A stretch of DNA of 30,927 bases from positions 1-30,927 of the forward strand of contig JBDUDR010000018.1 of assembly GCA_040002845.1 (NCBI GenBank), given 5' to 3'. The notes below the pieces were generated by a model. That model worked only from the letters and a program-made list of their open reading frames with translations. It was not told the origin of the DNA and made no database searches. Source of the stretch: JBDUDR01 sp040002845 (GTDB taxonomy: Bacteria; Actinomycetota; Actinomycetes; Propionibacteriales; Nocardioidaceae). Position numbers and translations under genes: made by a program. Below are positions 24,192 through 30,927 of this stretch, one piece after another (position 1 is the first letter of the stretch; each line of letters begins with the position of its first letter).

Positions 24192-25208
24192 GTGATCGCG
24201 ACACAAGCACCCACCACGGGCGCTCTCTCGGACCGGTTCGGTCGGGTGGCGACCGACCTGCGGGTGTCCCTGACAGATCGCTGCAACCTGCGCTGCAACT
24301 ACTGCATGCCGGCAGAAGGCCTCGACTGGCTCCCCACCGACGAGGTACTCACCGATGACGAGGTCGTGCGCCTCATCCGGATTGCTGTCGAGCAGCTCGG
24401 GGTCGAGGAGGTTCGCTTCACCGGGGGAGAGCCTCTGATCCGCCGCGGCTTGGTTGACATCGTGCGGCGCACGGCAGCGCTGCGGCCGCGACCCAAGATC
24501 GCGCTAACCACGAATGGTCTCGGCTTGCAGCGTACCGCCGCTGCGCTGGCGGCAGTCGGGCTCGATCGGGTGAACGTCAGCCTCGACACCATCCGCCCGA
24601 GTACGTTCGCCGAGATCACCGGGCGAGATCGATTCCAGGATGTCGTCGACGGTGCAGCCGCCGCGGCCCGGGCGGGTCTGACCCCGGTCAAGATCAACGC
24701 GGTCCTGCTGCGGGGAGTCAACGACGGCCAGGCTCCTGAGCTGCTTCGCTGGTGTCTGCGCCAAGGCTATGAGCTGAGGTTCATCGAGCAGATGCCGCTC
24801 GACGCCCAGCATGGATGGCGGCGGGACACCATGATCACGGCCGAAGAGATCTTCGACTCTCTCGCGGCCCACTTCACGCTGGACCCCGCTGGCGAGATCC
24901 GTGGGAGCGCTCCGGCCGAGCGGTTCCTCGTCGATGGTGGCCCCGAGACGGTTGGTGTGATCGCGTCTGTGACCAGGCCGTTCTGCGGCGACTGCGATCG
25001 CGTGCGCATCACCGCAGACGGTCAGGTGCGCAACTGTCTGTTCGCCCGCGAGGAGTCCGACCTGCGCACAGCCCTGCGAGCAGGTGCCGACGACAACGAC
25101 GTAGCCGACCGGTGGCGCAAGGCGATGTGGCTCAAGCGACCGGGACACGGCATCGACGACGTCACGTTCCTGCAGCCGTCGCGGCCGATGTCGGCGATTG
25201 GCGGCTAG
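24192..25208 (+). CDS. moaA: GTP 3',8-cyclase MoaA (molybdenum cofactor biosynthesis)
   Basis: Radical SAM enzyme that converts GTP to 3',8-cyclo-GTP, the first committed step of molybdopterin synthesis. It has 338 residues. The N-terminal cluster motif is C31-x3-C35-x2-C38 (DRCNLRCNYCMP). The SAM-binding GGEP is at 78-81, and the C-terminal second-cluster ligands are C265, C268 and C282 (FCGDCDR...NCLF). The C-terminus ends SAIGG; the terminal double glycine is conserved and needed in MoaA. The start is GTG 24192, with a -10 placed for leaderless expression. No other moa gene is in the window, so its pathway partners must be elsewhere. Confidence 0.95.
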   Translation: MIATQAPTTGALSDRFGRVATDLRVSLTDRCNLRCNYCMPAEGLDWLPTDEVLTDDEVVRLIRIAVEQLGVEEVRFTGGEPLIRRGLVDIVRRTAALRPRPKIALTTNGLGLQRTAAALAAVGLDRVNVSLDTIRPSTFAEITGRDRFQDVVDGAAAAARAGLTPVKINAVLLRGVNDGQAPELLRWCLRQGYELRFIEQMPLDAQHGWRRDTMITAEEIFDSLAAHFTLDPAGEIRGSAPAERFLVDGGPETVGVIASVTRPFCGDCDRVRITADGQVRNCLFAREESDLRTALRAGADDNDVADRWRKAMWLKRPGHGIDDVTFLQPSRPMSAIGG

Positions 25209-25212
25209 CCGG

Positions 25213-25488
25213 TCACGACCGGTCGGCTTCGAACGGCACCACGTCACGGAGGAACGCGCGCGCGGACAGGAACTCCGCCAGCGATCCTCGGTGTTCGTCA
25301 CAGGCCAGCCACACCTTGCGGCGATCGGGGGCGTGGATCTTCGGGTTGTTCCAGCGCAGCGCCCAGCTGGCCGGTCGCGAGCAGCCCTTCGCCGAGCAGA
25401 CGGCCGACTCCGATGTTGGCCCGCTCACGGACGTCCCAGCGGCCAGCAAGGACGATGCCGAACGACCACGGGGGGAATCGTCCGGCAT
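25213..25488 (-). CDS. Small Cys/His-rich hypothetical protein
   Basis: Conserved-looking small protein, about 91 residues from ATG 25488. The conserved core is CSAKGCSRPASWALRWNNP, then HAPDRRKVWLACDEHRG, then FLSARAFLRDVVPF. The C-x4-C and C-x2-H pairs could form one zinc site. I recognise this core from actinobacterial genomes, where it is usually left hypothetical. The first 25-30 residues are low-complexity, so the true start may be GTG 25428 or GTG 25503; no convincing ribosome-binding site decides. It ends 4 bp from the convergent moaA stop. Function unknown. Confidence 0.65.
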   Translation of the reverse strand: MPDDSPRGRSASSLLAAGTSVSGPTSESAVCSAKGCSRPASWALRWNNPKIHAPDRRKVWLACDEHRGSLAEFLSARAFLRDVVPFEADRS

Positions 25489-25534
25489 CGCATCAGGTCG
25501 CACTCCGACGGGGGAAGCGGAGCGCTGAGTTGGA

Positions 25535-25563
25535 TTCTTACACGAAGAAACTTGCGAGGTCTA
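25535..25563 (-). promoter_or_regulatory. Promoter for the small Cys/His protein
   Basis: On the minus strand TAGACC (25563-25558), a 17-bp spacer and TAAGAA (25540-25535) make the best sigma-70-like promoter I can see in the window, with transcription starting near 25528. It lies in the 137-bp gap after the DUF3099 gene and suggests that the small gene has its own promoter. The gap also holds a 4-bp hairpin, GCAC-TTT-GTGC, of unclear meaning. Confidence 0.4.
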
Positions 25564-25625
25564 CCCGACTGAAGCACTTTGTGCACCGATCTCGTCGAGC
25601 GCGGGGGAAATGACAACCGGATTCG

Positions 25626-25940
25626 TCACCGAGAGCCTGGATGGCCGAGATCTTCGCCCTCACCCGGCGGCAGCGCGTCGCGGTCGGGCTGGTAGGGCTG
25701 GAATCCGTCGGGGCCGGTGTGCGAAGCGGCGTTCGCCATGACCACGGCGAAGTAGGGAAGCACGAACGCTGCGATGATGAACACCCAGCGCAGGGGTCCA
25801 GACACCACGATCGCCAGCACGAAGCAGACGGTACGGATTCCCATCGACACGAGGTACTTGATCTCGCGGCTGCGGATGTCCGCGCTCTTGCTGGGACGTG
25901 CGGCGCTGATGCTGATCGGCTCGTCGTCCCTGCGGGTCAT
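25626..25940 (-). CDS. DUF3099 family membrane protein
   Basis: Small membrane protein of 104 residues with two transmembrane helices at about 29-46 and 51-70, separated by the short turn SGPLRW. The family core is visible: ITGA-like ISAARPS, then IKYLVSMGIRTVCFVLA, then PYFAVVMANA. The C-terminal tail is acidic and proline-rich. ATG 25940 has GGGAGG about 4 nt upstream. A longer in-frame extension to 26045 overlaps the dodecin promoter side and lacks family resemblance. It is divergent from dodecin. The family's function is unknown. Confidence 0.85.
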   Translation of the reverse strand: MTRRDDEPISISAARPSKSADIRSREIKYLVSMGIRTVCFVLAIVVSGPLRWVFIIAAFVLPYFAVVMANAASHTGPDGFQPYQPDRDALPPGEGEDLGHPGSR

Positions 25941-26022
25941 CTTCCCTCCCGCGCTCCACGGTACGCGCAGCGGGCCGCCCTGGCGCGGCCAGACCGGCGT
26001 CGAACGCAACAATGGTCTGCTC

Positions 26023-26039
26023 GCACCCGTCGTGGGTGC
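26023..26039 (+). other. Hairpin in the dodecin 5' leader
   Basis: A perfect 6-bp stem, GCACCC (26023-26028) and GGGTGC (26034-26039), with loop GTCGT lies 21 nt before the dodecin ATG and just upstream of its AGGAG. If transcribed it could affect translation initiation or RNA stability. It could also be a protein-binding palindrome in the DUF3099/dodecin divergent gap. Confidence 0.35.
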
Positions 26040-26060
26040 CACCACAGACAGGAGCCGTCG

Positions 26061-26276
26061 ATGGCTGGTCGCACATATCGGGTCACTGAGATCGTGGGTA
26101 CCTCACCGGCTGGGGTCGATGACGCCATCAAGAACGGCATCGCCCGTGCCGCCCGTACCCTGCGACATCTGGACTGGTTCGAGGTGACGCAGGTGCGCGG
26201 TCATGTCGAGGGCGGTGACGTCGAGCACTTCCAGGTGACCATGAAGCTCGGCTTCCGTCTCGAGGACGACGAGTAG
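26061..26276 (+). CDS. Dodecin (flavin-storage protein)
   Basis: Protein of 71 residues that assembles as a hollow dodecamer binding FMN/riboflavin or CoA, buffering free flavin. The fold signature is clear: MAGRTYRVTEIVGTSPAG, one helix (DAIKNGIARAARTL), the flavin-stacking tryptophan W39 in LDWFEVTQVRG, and the ligand-contacting glutamine Q58 in HFQVTMKLGFRL. AGGAG lies 6 nt before ATG 26061. It is followed after 65 nt by fabG and is divergent from the DUF3099 gene. Confidence 0.93.
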   Translation: MAGRTYRVTEIVGTSPAGVDDAIKNGIARAARTLRHLDWFEVTQVRGHVEGGDVEHFQVTMKLGFRLEDDE

Positions 26277-26341
26277 ATTCTGCGAGGTCTGGCCGGAGAC
26301 GATAGCGTCGCCTGCTGGGCGGGGCCGAGTGAGGAGGGCGC

Positions 26342-27046
26342 GTGGGCAGGTCTGTGCTGGTGACAGGCGGAAATCGCGGAATCGGGCTGGCCATTGCCGC
26401 GGCTTTCGCCGACGACGGTGACGACGTGGCCATCACCTATCGGACCGGGACGCCGCCCGACGGTTTCCTTGCGGTCCAGTGCGATGTCACCGACCCGGAG
26501 ACCGTTGAGCGGGCGTTCGCCGAAGTCGAGGAAGCTCACGGTCCGGTCGAGGTGCTGGTTGCGAACGCCGGGGTCACCAGAGACACCTTGCTGCTCCGCA
26601 TGGGGGAGGAGGACTGGTCGAGCGTCATCGATACCAACCTGACGGGGTCGTTTCGGGTCGCCAAGCGAGCGGCCCGTGGGATGCTCCGACTGCGACGTGG
26701 ACGCATCGTGTTCATCTCGTCGGTCGTAGGTCTGCTCGGGTCGGCCGGGCAGGTCAACTACGCAGCCAGCAAGGCGGGGCTGGTGGGCCTCGCCCGCTCG
26801 ATGGCCCGCGAGCTGGGCAGCCGAAGCATCACGGCAAACGTGGTGGCACCCGGGTTCGTCGAGACGGACATGACGTCGCAGCTGCCGGAGGACAAGAGGG
26901 CCGAGTATCTCAAGGCAATCCCGCTGAACAGGTACGCCACCGCAAACGAGGTGGCGTGGGTGACCCGTTGGCTGACGTCGAAGGAAGCTGCATACATCAC
27001 GGGCGCCGTGATCCCGGTCGACGGTGGCCTCGGCATGGGTCATTGA
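26342..27046 (+). CDS. fabG: 3-oxoacyl-ACP reductase FabG (MabA homologue)
   Basis: NADPH-dependent ketoreductase of the fatty-acid synthase II elongation cycle. It has 234 residues. Cofactor motif TGGNRGIG is at 8-15, VANAGVT around 73-79, and the complete triad is Ser127, Tyr140, Lys144 (SSVVGLLGSAGQVNYAASK). PVDGG is near the C-terminus. The start is GTG 26342 with GAGGAGG about 5 nt upstream. It lies 10 bp upstream of fabI, the same pairing as mabA-inhA in mycobacteria. TAGCGT at 26303-26308 is a possible -10. Confidence 0.94.
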   Translation: MGRSVLVTGGNRGIGLAIAAAFADDGDDVAITYRTGTPPDGFLAVQCDVTDPETVERAFAEVEEAHGPVEVLVANAGVTRDTLLLRMGEEDWSSVIDTNLTGSFRVAKRAARGMLRLRRGRIVFISSVVGLLGSAGQVNYAASKAGLVGLARSMARELGSRSITANVVAPGFVETDMTSQLPEDKRAEYLKAIPLNRYATANEVAWVTRWLTSKEAAYITGAVIPVDGGLGMGH

Positions 27047-27056
27047 GAGGAACCTG

Positions 27057-27827
27057 ATGGGAATCTTGCAGGACAAGCGGATCCTGGTGGCCGGCGTCAC
27101 CCTCGACTCCTCGATCGGGTTCTCGGTGGCTCGGGTGGCGCAGCAGGAAGGCGCCACGGTGTTGATCTCCAACTTCGGCCGGGCGCTGTCCATCACCAAA
27201 AGGATCGCCGGCCGGTTGCCGCAGGAAGCGCCGGTGCTCGAGCTGGACGTGACGGACGCGAACCATCTCGAGAGGCTGCCTGACCGAATCCGTGAGCACG
27301 TCGATGGTCTGGACGGCGTCGTCCACTCGATCGCCTACGGCAACCCGGAGACCTCGTTGGGTGGCAAGTTCCTGACGGCTCCTTGGCCGGATGTGGCACA
27401 GGCGGTCCAGGTGTCTGCGTTCTCCCTTGCCTCTCTGAGCGTGGCCTGCCTGCCGTTGCTGGCTCCCGGATCGTCGGTGGTCGGCATGACCTTCGACGCC
27501 ACCGTCGCCTGGCCGGCGTACGACTGGATGGGTGTCGCCAAGGCAGGTCTGGAGTCCACCGCTCGCTACCTGGCTCGCGACCTCGGTCCCAAGGGGATCC
27601 GCGTGAATCTGGTCTCAGCCGGGCCGCTGAAGACGCTCGCCGCTAAGGCCATCCCAGGATTCGAGGACCTGGAGAGCATGTGGAGCAGCCGCTCACCGCT
27701 GGGGTGGGACGAGAAGGACATGGAACCCACCGCCCGTTCGGTGGTGGCCATGCTGAGCGACTTCTTCCCCGCGACCACGGGAGAAATCGTGCATGTCGAC
27801 GGCGGCTATCACGCAATGGGCGCCTGA
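27057..27827 (+). CDS. fabI: Enoyl-ACP reductase FabI/InhA-type
   Basis: NADH-dependent reductase for the last step of each fatty-acid elongation cycle. It has 256 residues. The divergent SDR cofactor motif GVTLDSSIGFSVARVAQ is close to InhA. The HSIAYG segment (Ser91) and the active-site pair Tyr155-x6-Lys162 in PAYDWMGVAKAGLES are present, with VHVDGGYHAMG at the end. After SAGPLKTLAAKAIPGF the substrate loop looks about ten residues shorter than in mycobacterial InhA, arguing for ordinary-length acyl chains. ATG 27057 has AGAGGA 5 nt upstream. It follows fabG by 10 bp; the Mur-ligase-like gene starts 22 bp downstream. Confidence 0.93.
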   Translation: MGILQDKRILVAGVTLDSSIGFSVARVAQQEGATVLISNFGRALSITKRIAGRLPQEAPVLELDVTDANHLERLPDRIREHVDGLDGVVHSIAYGNPETSLGGKFLTAPWPDVAQAVQVSAFSLASLSVACLPLLAPGSSVVGMTFDATVAWPAYDWMGVAKAGLESTARYLARDLGPKGIRVNLVSAGPLKTLAAKAIPGFEDLESMWSSRSPLGWDEKDMEPTARSVVAMLSDFFPATTGEIVHVDGGYHAMGA

Positions 27828-27849
27828 CGTTCGCAGAGATTGGGCTTCG

Positions 27850-29550
27850 ATGACCGTCGATCACTCCTCGGTGGCCGAACTTCGCGTCCTGGAAGGGCCC
27901 AACCTGTACTTTCCGCGAGCAGCGGTCAAGCTCACGCTGGACCTGGCGAGCGTGCTCGAGGTGAGCGAGTCTGACGCCTTGCGGCTGGCGGCCCGGATCG
28001 GGCTGCGGAACGTGCGGCCCGGAGCGGCTGGTTCCGGGTTCAGGCAGCGCTTTGCCGCCCGGGCGGTGGCGCGGCTCGTACGCCAGATCGCCGCCGAGGC
28101 CGGCACCCACCGGCTTGCGCTGCGGGTGCGTCCGACCGCCGATGTGCACCAGATCGTGGTCGCCTATCCGTGGCGGCGGCGCGGGCGCGCCGAGGCGTTG
28201 GGGAGAGCGGTCGGCTTCGTCCTCGACTCACTGCCGCGCGCAGAGGTCGAGGCAGTGGTCAGCGAGGCGGCGGCCCGGGTTCGCTCGGCCGAGGAGGGGG
28301 ACCCGCCTCGAACCATTCGGCCGAGGGTGCCGGTGGTCGCGGTCACCGGTACGAACGGCAAGACGACGACGTCGCGGATGATCGCGCACATGGCGCGCTG
28401 CGCCGGGTTGCACGTGGGCTGGTCGAGTACCGACGGCATCTACGTCGACGGCACGTTGGTTGAGCCGGGTGACTACTCCGGTCCGAGCGGTGCGGGCCGG
28501 GTGCTGGCTCAGCCCGGCATCGAGTTCGCGGTCACCGAGACTGCGCGCGGCGGCATCTTGCTGCGGGGGATCGGGGTGACCAGCAACGACGTGTCCGTGG
28601 TGACGAACGTCTCCGCGGACCATCTCGGGATGCAGGGCATCGACACGGTCGACCAGCTCGCCGAGGTGAAAGCGGTGGTGGCTCGGATCACGAAGCCCGG
28701 CGGCTGGGCGGTCCTCAACGCGCAAGATCCTCGGGTGCTGGCCATGCGCTCGGTCATCAAGGCCAGGCCGTGGGTGTTCTCCCGAGACCCAGATGCACCA
28801 GGCGTGCGCGAGGTCCTGGGCGAGAGCGGGCGGGCGACCACGATCATCGATGGCTGGATCAGCGTGCTCGACCCCGGATCGGACCCGAACCCCCTACAGG
28901 CCGTCGTGGACGTCCCCATGACGCTGTCCGGGCTTTCCCACTTCAACGTGGAGAACGCTCTCGCTGCCGCATCGGCCGGCCTGGCCGCTGGGTTGGAGAT
29001 CGCTGCCGTCGTCCGCGGTCTGACCAGCTTCGAGCCGGGACCTGAGCTGAACCCCGGCCGGATGAACATCTACTCCCTCGGTGACGTGACCGTCGTCATC
29101 GATCTTGCCCACAATGAGGCGGGCCTGGAGGCGCTGCTGGAGATCATCAGCGGGTTGTGCCCACCGGTCGGCAGACGACTCCTGGTGCTTGGAACTGCGG
29201 GCGACCGGACGGACGACATCGTGCGTGGTCTCGGCGAGGCCGGCGCGCGCGGTTCCGACGTGGTGGTCGTCGCCCACAAGCTCGACTACATGCGTGGTCG
29301 CTCGGTGCCTGAGATGACCGAGCTGTACCGGGAGGGAGCCCGACTGGTCGGCGTGGAAGACGTGGCTTCGTATGACACCGAACTGCAGGCGTTGCAGGCG
29401 CTGATGGCGCAGTCGCGGCCGCACGACGTGGTCGCCGTGATGTGCCATCAAGATCGCCCGCTGGTCGAGGAATGGCTTCGCAGCCAGGGCGCCACCGCAG
29501 ATGACGCCCCAACGATCAGGCGCAAGGTGCTGGCCGCAGGTGTCAGCTGA
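27850..29550 (+). CDS. Cyanophycin synthetase-like Mur ligase lacking the ATP-grasp domain
   Basis: Protein of 566 residues in two parts. Residues 1-150 resemble a worn CphA N-domain: LRVLEGPNLYFPR near the start mirrors the CphA opening (LRGPNYWS), and VRQIAAEAG followed by VVAYPWRRRGRAEALGRAV mirrors its end, though the CphA HxxEH motif is lost. Then, with no ATP-grasp domain, comes a CphA-type Mur ligase: P-loop VTGTNGKTT at 165-173, STDGIYVDG, ETARGGILLRGIG, NVSADHLGMQGIDT, FNVENALAAA, and DLAHNEAGLEALL. Catalytic motifs look intact, so an ATP-dependent amide ligase is likely; substrate unknown. It begins 22 bp after fabI with a weak ribosome-binding site (GTG 27871 also possible) and converges on cphA with 8 bp overlap. 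Confidence 0.85.
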   Translation: MTVDHSSVAELRVLEGPNLYFPRAAVKLTLDLASVLEVSESDALRLAARIGLRNVRPGAAGSGFRQRFAARAVARLVRQIAAEAGTHRLALRVRPTADVHQIVVAYPWRRRGRAEALGRAVGFVLDSLPRAEVEAVVSEAAARVRSAEEGDPPRTIRPRVPVVAVTGTNGKTTTSRMIAHMARCAGLHVGWSSTDGIYVDGTLVEPGDYSGPSGAGRVLAQPGIEFAVTETARGGILLRGIGVTSNDVSVVTNVSADHLGMQGIDTVDQLAEVKAVVARITKPGGWAVLNAQDPRVLAMRSVIKARPWVFSRDPDAPGVREVLGESGRATTIIDGWISVLDPGSDPNPLQAVVDVPMTLSGLSHFNVENALAAASAGLAAGLEIAAVVRGLTSFEPGPELNPGRMNIYSLGDVTVVIDLAHNEAGLEALLEIISGLCPPVGRRLLVLGTAGDRTDDIVRGLGEAGARGSDVVVVAHKLDYMRGRSVPEMTELYREGARLVGVEDVASYDTELQALQALMAQSRPHDVVAVMCHQDRPLVEEWLRSQGATADDAPTIRRKVLAAGVS

Positions 29551-30927
29551 GGTCTGGGTCGCCGACGTGGTCTTCTGACTCGTTCCCACTGCCCGCGCCC
29601 GAGCCGGGTTGTGCCTGGTGGGACCAGCCCTCGAGCTCTGCGAGCACGGCCGGGTGCTTGTCGACGCACAGCACGACCAGATCAGACTTGTTGGCGCGCG
29701 CCATCGCATGGCGCACCGCCGCGATCTCGTCGAGGACCATCTCCACCTGCTTGCAGCGCGCACCCTGGTCCATTGCCGTACGTACACCCTCAGTCACCAG
29801 GCCGGCTACGTACCCGCGTTCGCGACCCCGCAGCGCCTGGTCCTCGCGCACCACGACGACGTCGAAGTGGTCTGCCGCAACGATGCCGAGCTCGCGCATG
29901 TCGTCGTCGCGCCGGTCGCCGGCCGTCGCCACCACTCCGATCCGGGACAGTTTCGACAGATCGCTGGCCAGGGCTAGCCCATCGCCGACGCGGTCGACGA
30001 AGTCCCCGAGCATGCGCATGCCTGGTGCGTTGTGGCAGTAGTCCACGATGACGTTGACTCCGGCCACCTCGAGATGGTTGAGGCGGCCCGGCGACAGGTA
30101 GTAGGTGGTCGCGAAGGTGCGAAGTCCCTGCCTGATGTCATGCAGTGGGGCGCCTGCTGCGAAGGCGGCCGCAGCGGCCGCCAGACAGTTCTGGACGTTC
30201 ATCCTGGCCCGACCACCAAAGGTGGCCGGCAGCAAGTGGGTCCACGCGAGCTGCATCTCACGCCGCCCGTGCCGGACCACCATCATCTCGCCTCGGTCCG
30301 ACGATCTCAGCGTCACCGCCTTGCCGCCGCGACGGCAGTGGGTGTCGATCAGGTCGCTCTGCTCGGTGCCCGGGCCCTCCATGCTGAAGAAGACGACGTC
30401 ACCGGAGCAGCGCCGGCGCATCGCACGTACCAAGGGATCGTCGGCGTTGAGCACGGCGTGCCCGTCCCGGGGGACCGCCTCGACCAGGACCGCCTTGACG
30501 TCGGCCAGCTGTTCCAGCGTCTCGATGCCACGAAGGCCCAGGTGGTCCGGCTGGACGTTGAGCACGACGGCAACGTCGTTGCGCTCGTAGCCGAGACCCT
30601 CACGCAGGATGCCACCGCGCGCGACCTCGAACACCGCGAAGTCGACACGTGGGTTCTGCAGGACCATCCGGGCCGACTTCGGCCCCGACGCATCGGCGCG
30701 GATCAGCAGCCGTTCGTCGATGACCACGCCGTCTGTCGAGGTCATCCCGACCTTGCGACCCATGCCCTTGAAGATGTGGGCGATCATGCGAGCCGTGGTG
30801 GTCTTGCCGTTGGTGCCGGTAACGGCGACGATCGGGATCCGGCTGGGAGCACCTGGCGGGAACAGCATGTCGACCACCGGCTTGGAGATGAACTGGGGGT
30901 CGCCGATCGTCGGGTGGGTGTGCATCC
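29543..30927 (-). CDS. cphA: Cyanophycin synthetase, C-terminal part (5' end beyond window)
   Basis: The minus-strand frame is open from the right edge to TGA at 29543, giving about 460 residues. It begins in MHTHPTIGDPQF...VVDMLFPPGAPSRIP, the linker that in CphA follows the ATP-grasp domain. The Mur-ligase domain that adds arginine to the Asp side chain follows: P-loop VTGTNGKTT, TSTDGVVID, EVARGGILREGLGYE, NVQPDHLGLRGIET, RMNVQNCLAAAAAA, and DYCHNAPGMRML. In known CphA the upstream domains elongate the poly-Asp backbone, and I expect them to the right of the window. The product would be the nitrogen store cyanophycin (poly-Asp with Arg side chains). The C-terminal tail is Gly/Ser/Asp-rich. 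No cyanophycinase gene is visible. Confidence 0.88.
   Translation of the reverse strand, partial: MHTHPTIGDPQFISKPVVDMLFPPGAPSRIPIVAVTGTNGKTTTARMIAHIFKGMGRKVGMTSTDGVVIDERLLIRADASGPKSARMVLQNPRVDFAVFEVARGGILREGLGYERNDVAVVLNVQPDHLGLRGIETLEQLADVKAVLVEAVPRDGHAVLNADDPLVRAMRRRCSGDVVFFSMEGPGTEQSDLIDTHCRRGGKAVTLRSSDRGEMMVVRHGRREMQLAWTHLLPATFGGRARMNVQNCLAAAAAAFAAGAPLHDIRQGLRTFATTYYLSPGRLNHLEVAGVNVIVDYCHNAPGMRMLGDFVDRVGDGLALASDLSKLSRIGVVATAGDRRDDDMRELGIVAADHFDVVVVREDQALRGRERGYVAGLVTEGVRTAMDQGARCKQVEMVLDEIAAVRHAMARANKSDLVVLCVDKHPAVLAELEGWSHQAQPGSGAGSGNESEDHVGDPDLS

Noticed and set aside
25504..25625. A tRNA or small RNA gene in the gap before the DUF3099 gene
   Set aside because: No cloverleaf arms or T-loop motif; only a 4-bp hairpin and a promoter-like sequence are present.
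27850..29550. CphA2 or a MurC-F peptidoglycan ligase
   Set aside because: CphA2 retains ATP-grasp, which is missing here. The Mur motifs (STDGIY, ARGGIL, DHLGMQGIDT) match the cyanophycin type rather than peptidoglycan ligases, though a profile search would be decisive.

Overview
The window is high-GC, densely packed DNA with operon-style ATGA/GTGA/TGATG overlaps, GTG starts and TANNNT -10 elements. All of this points to an actinobacterium. Supporting markers are a SufR-type suf operon with SufU, the actinobacterial Vms1-like release factor acVLRF1, a DUF3099 membrane protein, and a tkt-tal-pgi-zwf run divergent from ctaB. From memory, the gene order parallels Mycobacterium tuberculosis Rv1446c-Rv1484 (zwf-tal-tkt / ctaB / ctaA / ABC transporter / sufR-sufT ... 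ABC-F ... fabG-inhA). However, SufB has no intein and the InhA homologue has a short substrate-loop region. This suggests a non-mycolate actinobacterium; Propionibacteriales is my guess, not proven.

Layout. 1-6452 (minus): tkt, tal, pgi and zwf, the pentose-phosphate/upper glycolysis operon; zwf loses only its last few codons at the left edge. 6650-7603 (plus) is ctaB. 7734-10323 (minus) holds an ABC-2 transporter ATPase and permease overlapping ctaA. ctaB and ctaA, with SURF1 at 23294-24082, supply heme A and assembly functions for an aa3-type cytochrome oxidase. 10324-10531 is a structured control region: six tandem 10-bp repeats, an 18-bp inverted repeat, and a CACAA-N5-TTGTG inverted repeat over the sufR start. 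10532-17143 (plus) is sufR-sufB-sufD-Rieske-sufC-sufS-sufU-sufT, a complete Fe-S assembly operon. It is followed by acVLRF1 (17167-17802), probably on the same transcript.

17791-24082 contains a membrane-anchored zinc peptidase (minus), an ABC-F ATPase preceded by a possible six-residue leader ORF, an ABC exporter, an SDR lacking the usual YxxxK pair, and SURF1 (minus). 24192-25208 is a solitary moaA, probably leaderless. 25213-25940 (minus) encodes a small Cys/His protein and a DUF3099 protein, then dodecin (plus, 26061). 26342-27827 is fabG-fabI (mabA/inhA homologues).

The right end is the most unusual part. Directly behind fabI lies a 566-residue protein (27850-29550) that looks like cyanophycin synthetase with its central ATP-grasp domain removed: a degenerate CphA N-domain joined directly to an intact CphA-type Mur-ligase domain. 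It converges on, and overlaps by 8 bp, the 3' end of what looks like a genuine cphA on the minus strand, whose 5' part lies outside the window. This paired arrangement is my leading candidate for an undescribed system. I see no CRISPR array, insertion sequence, prophage, rRNA or tRNA. No stretch longer than 300 bp is without a gene.
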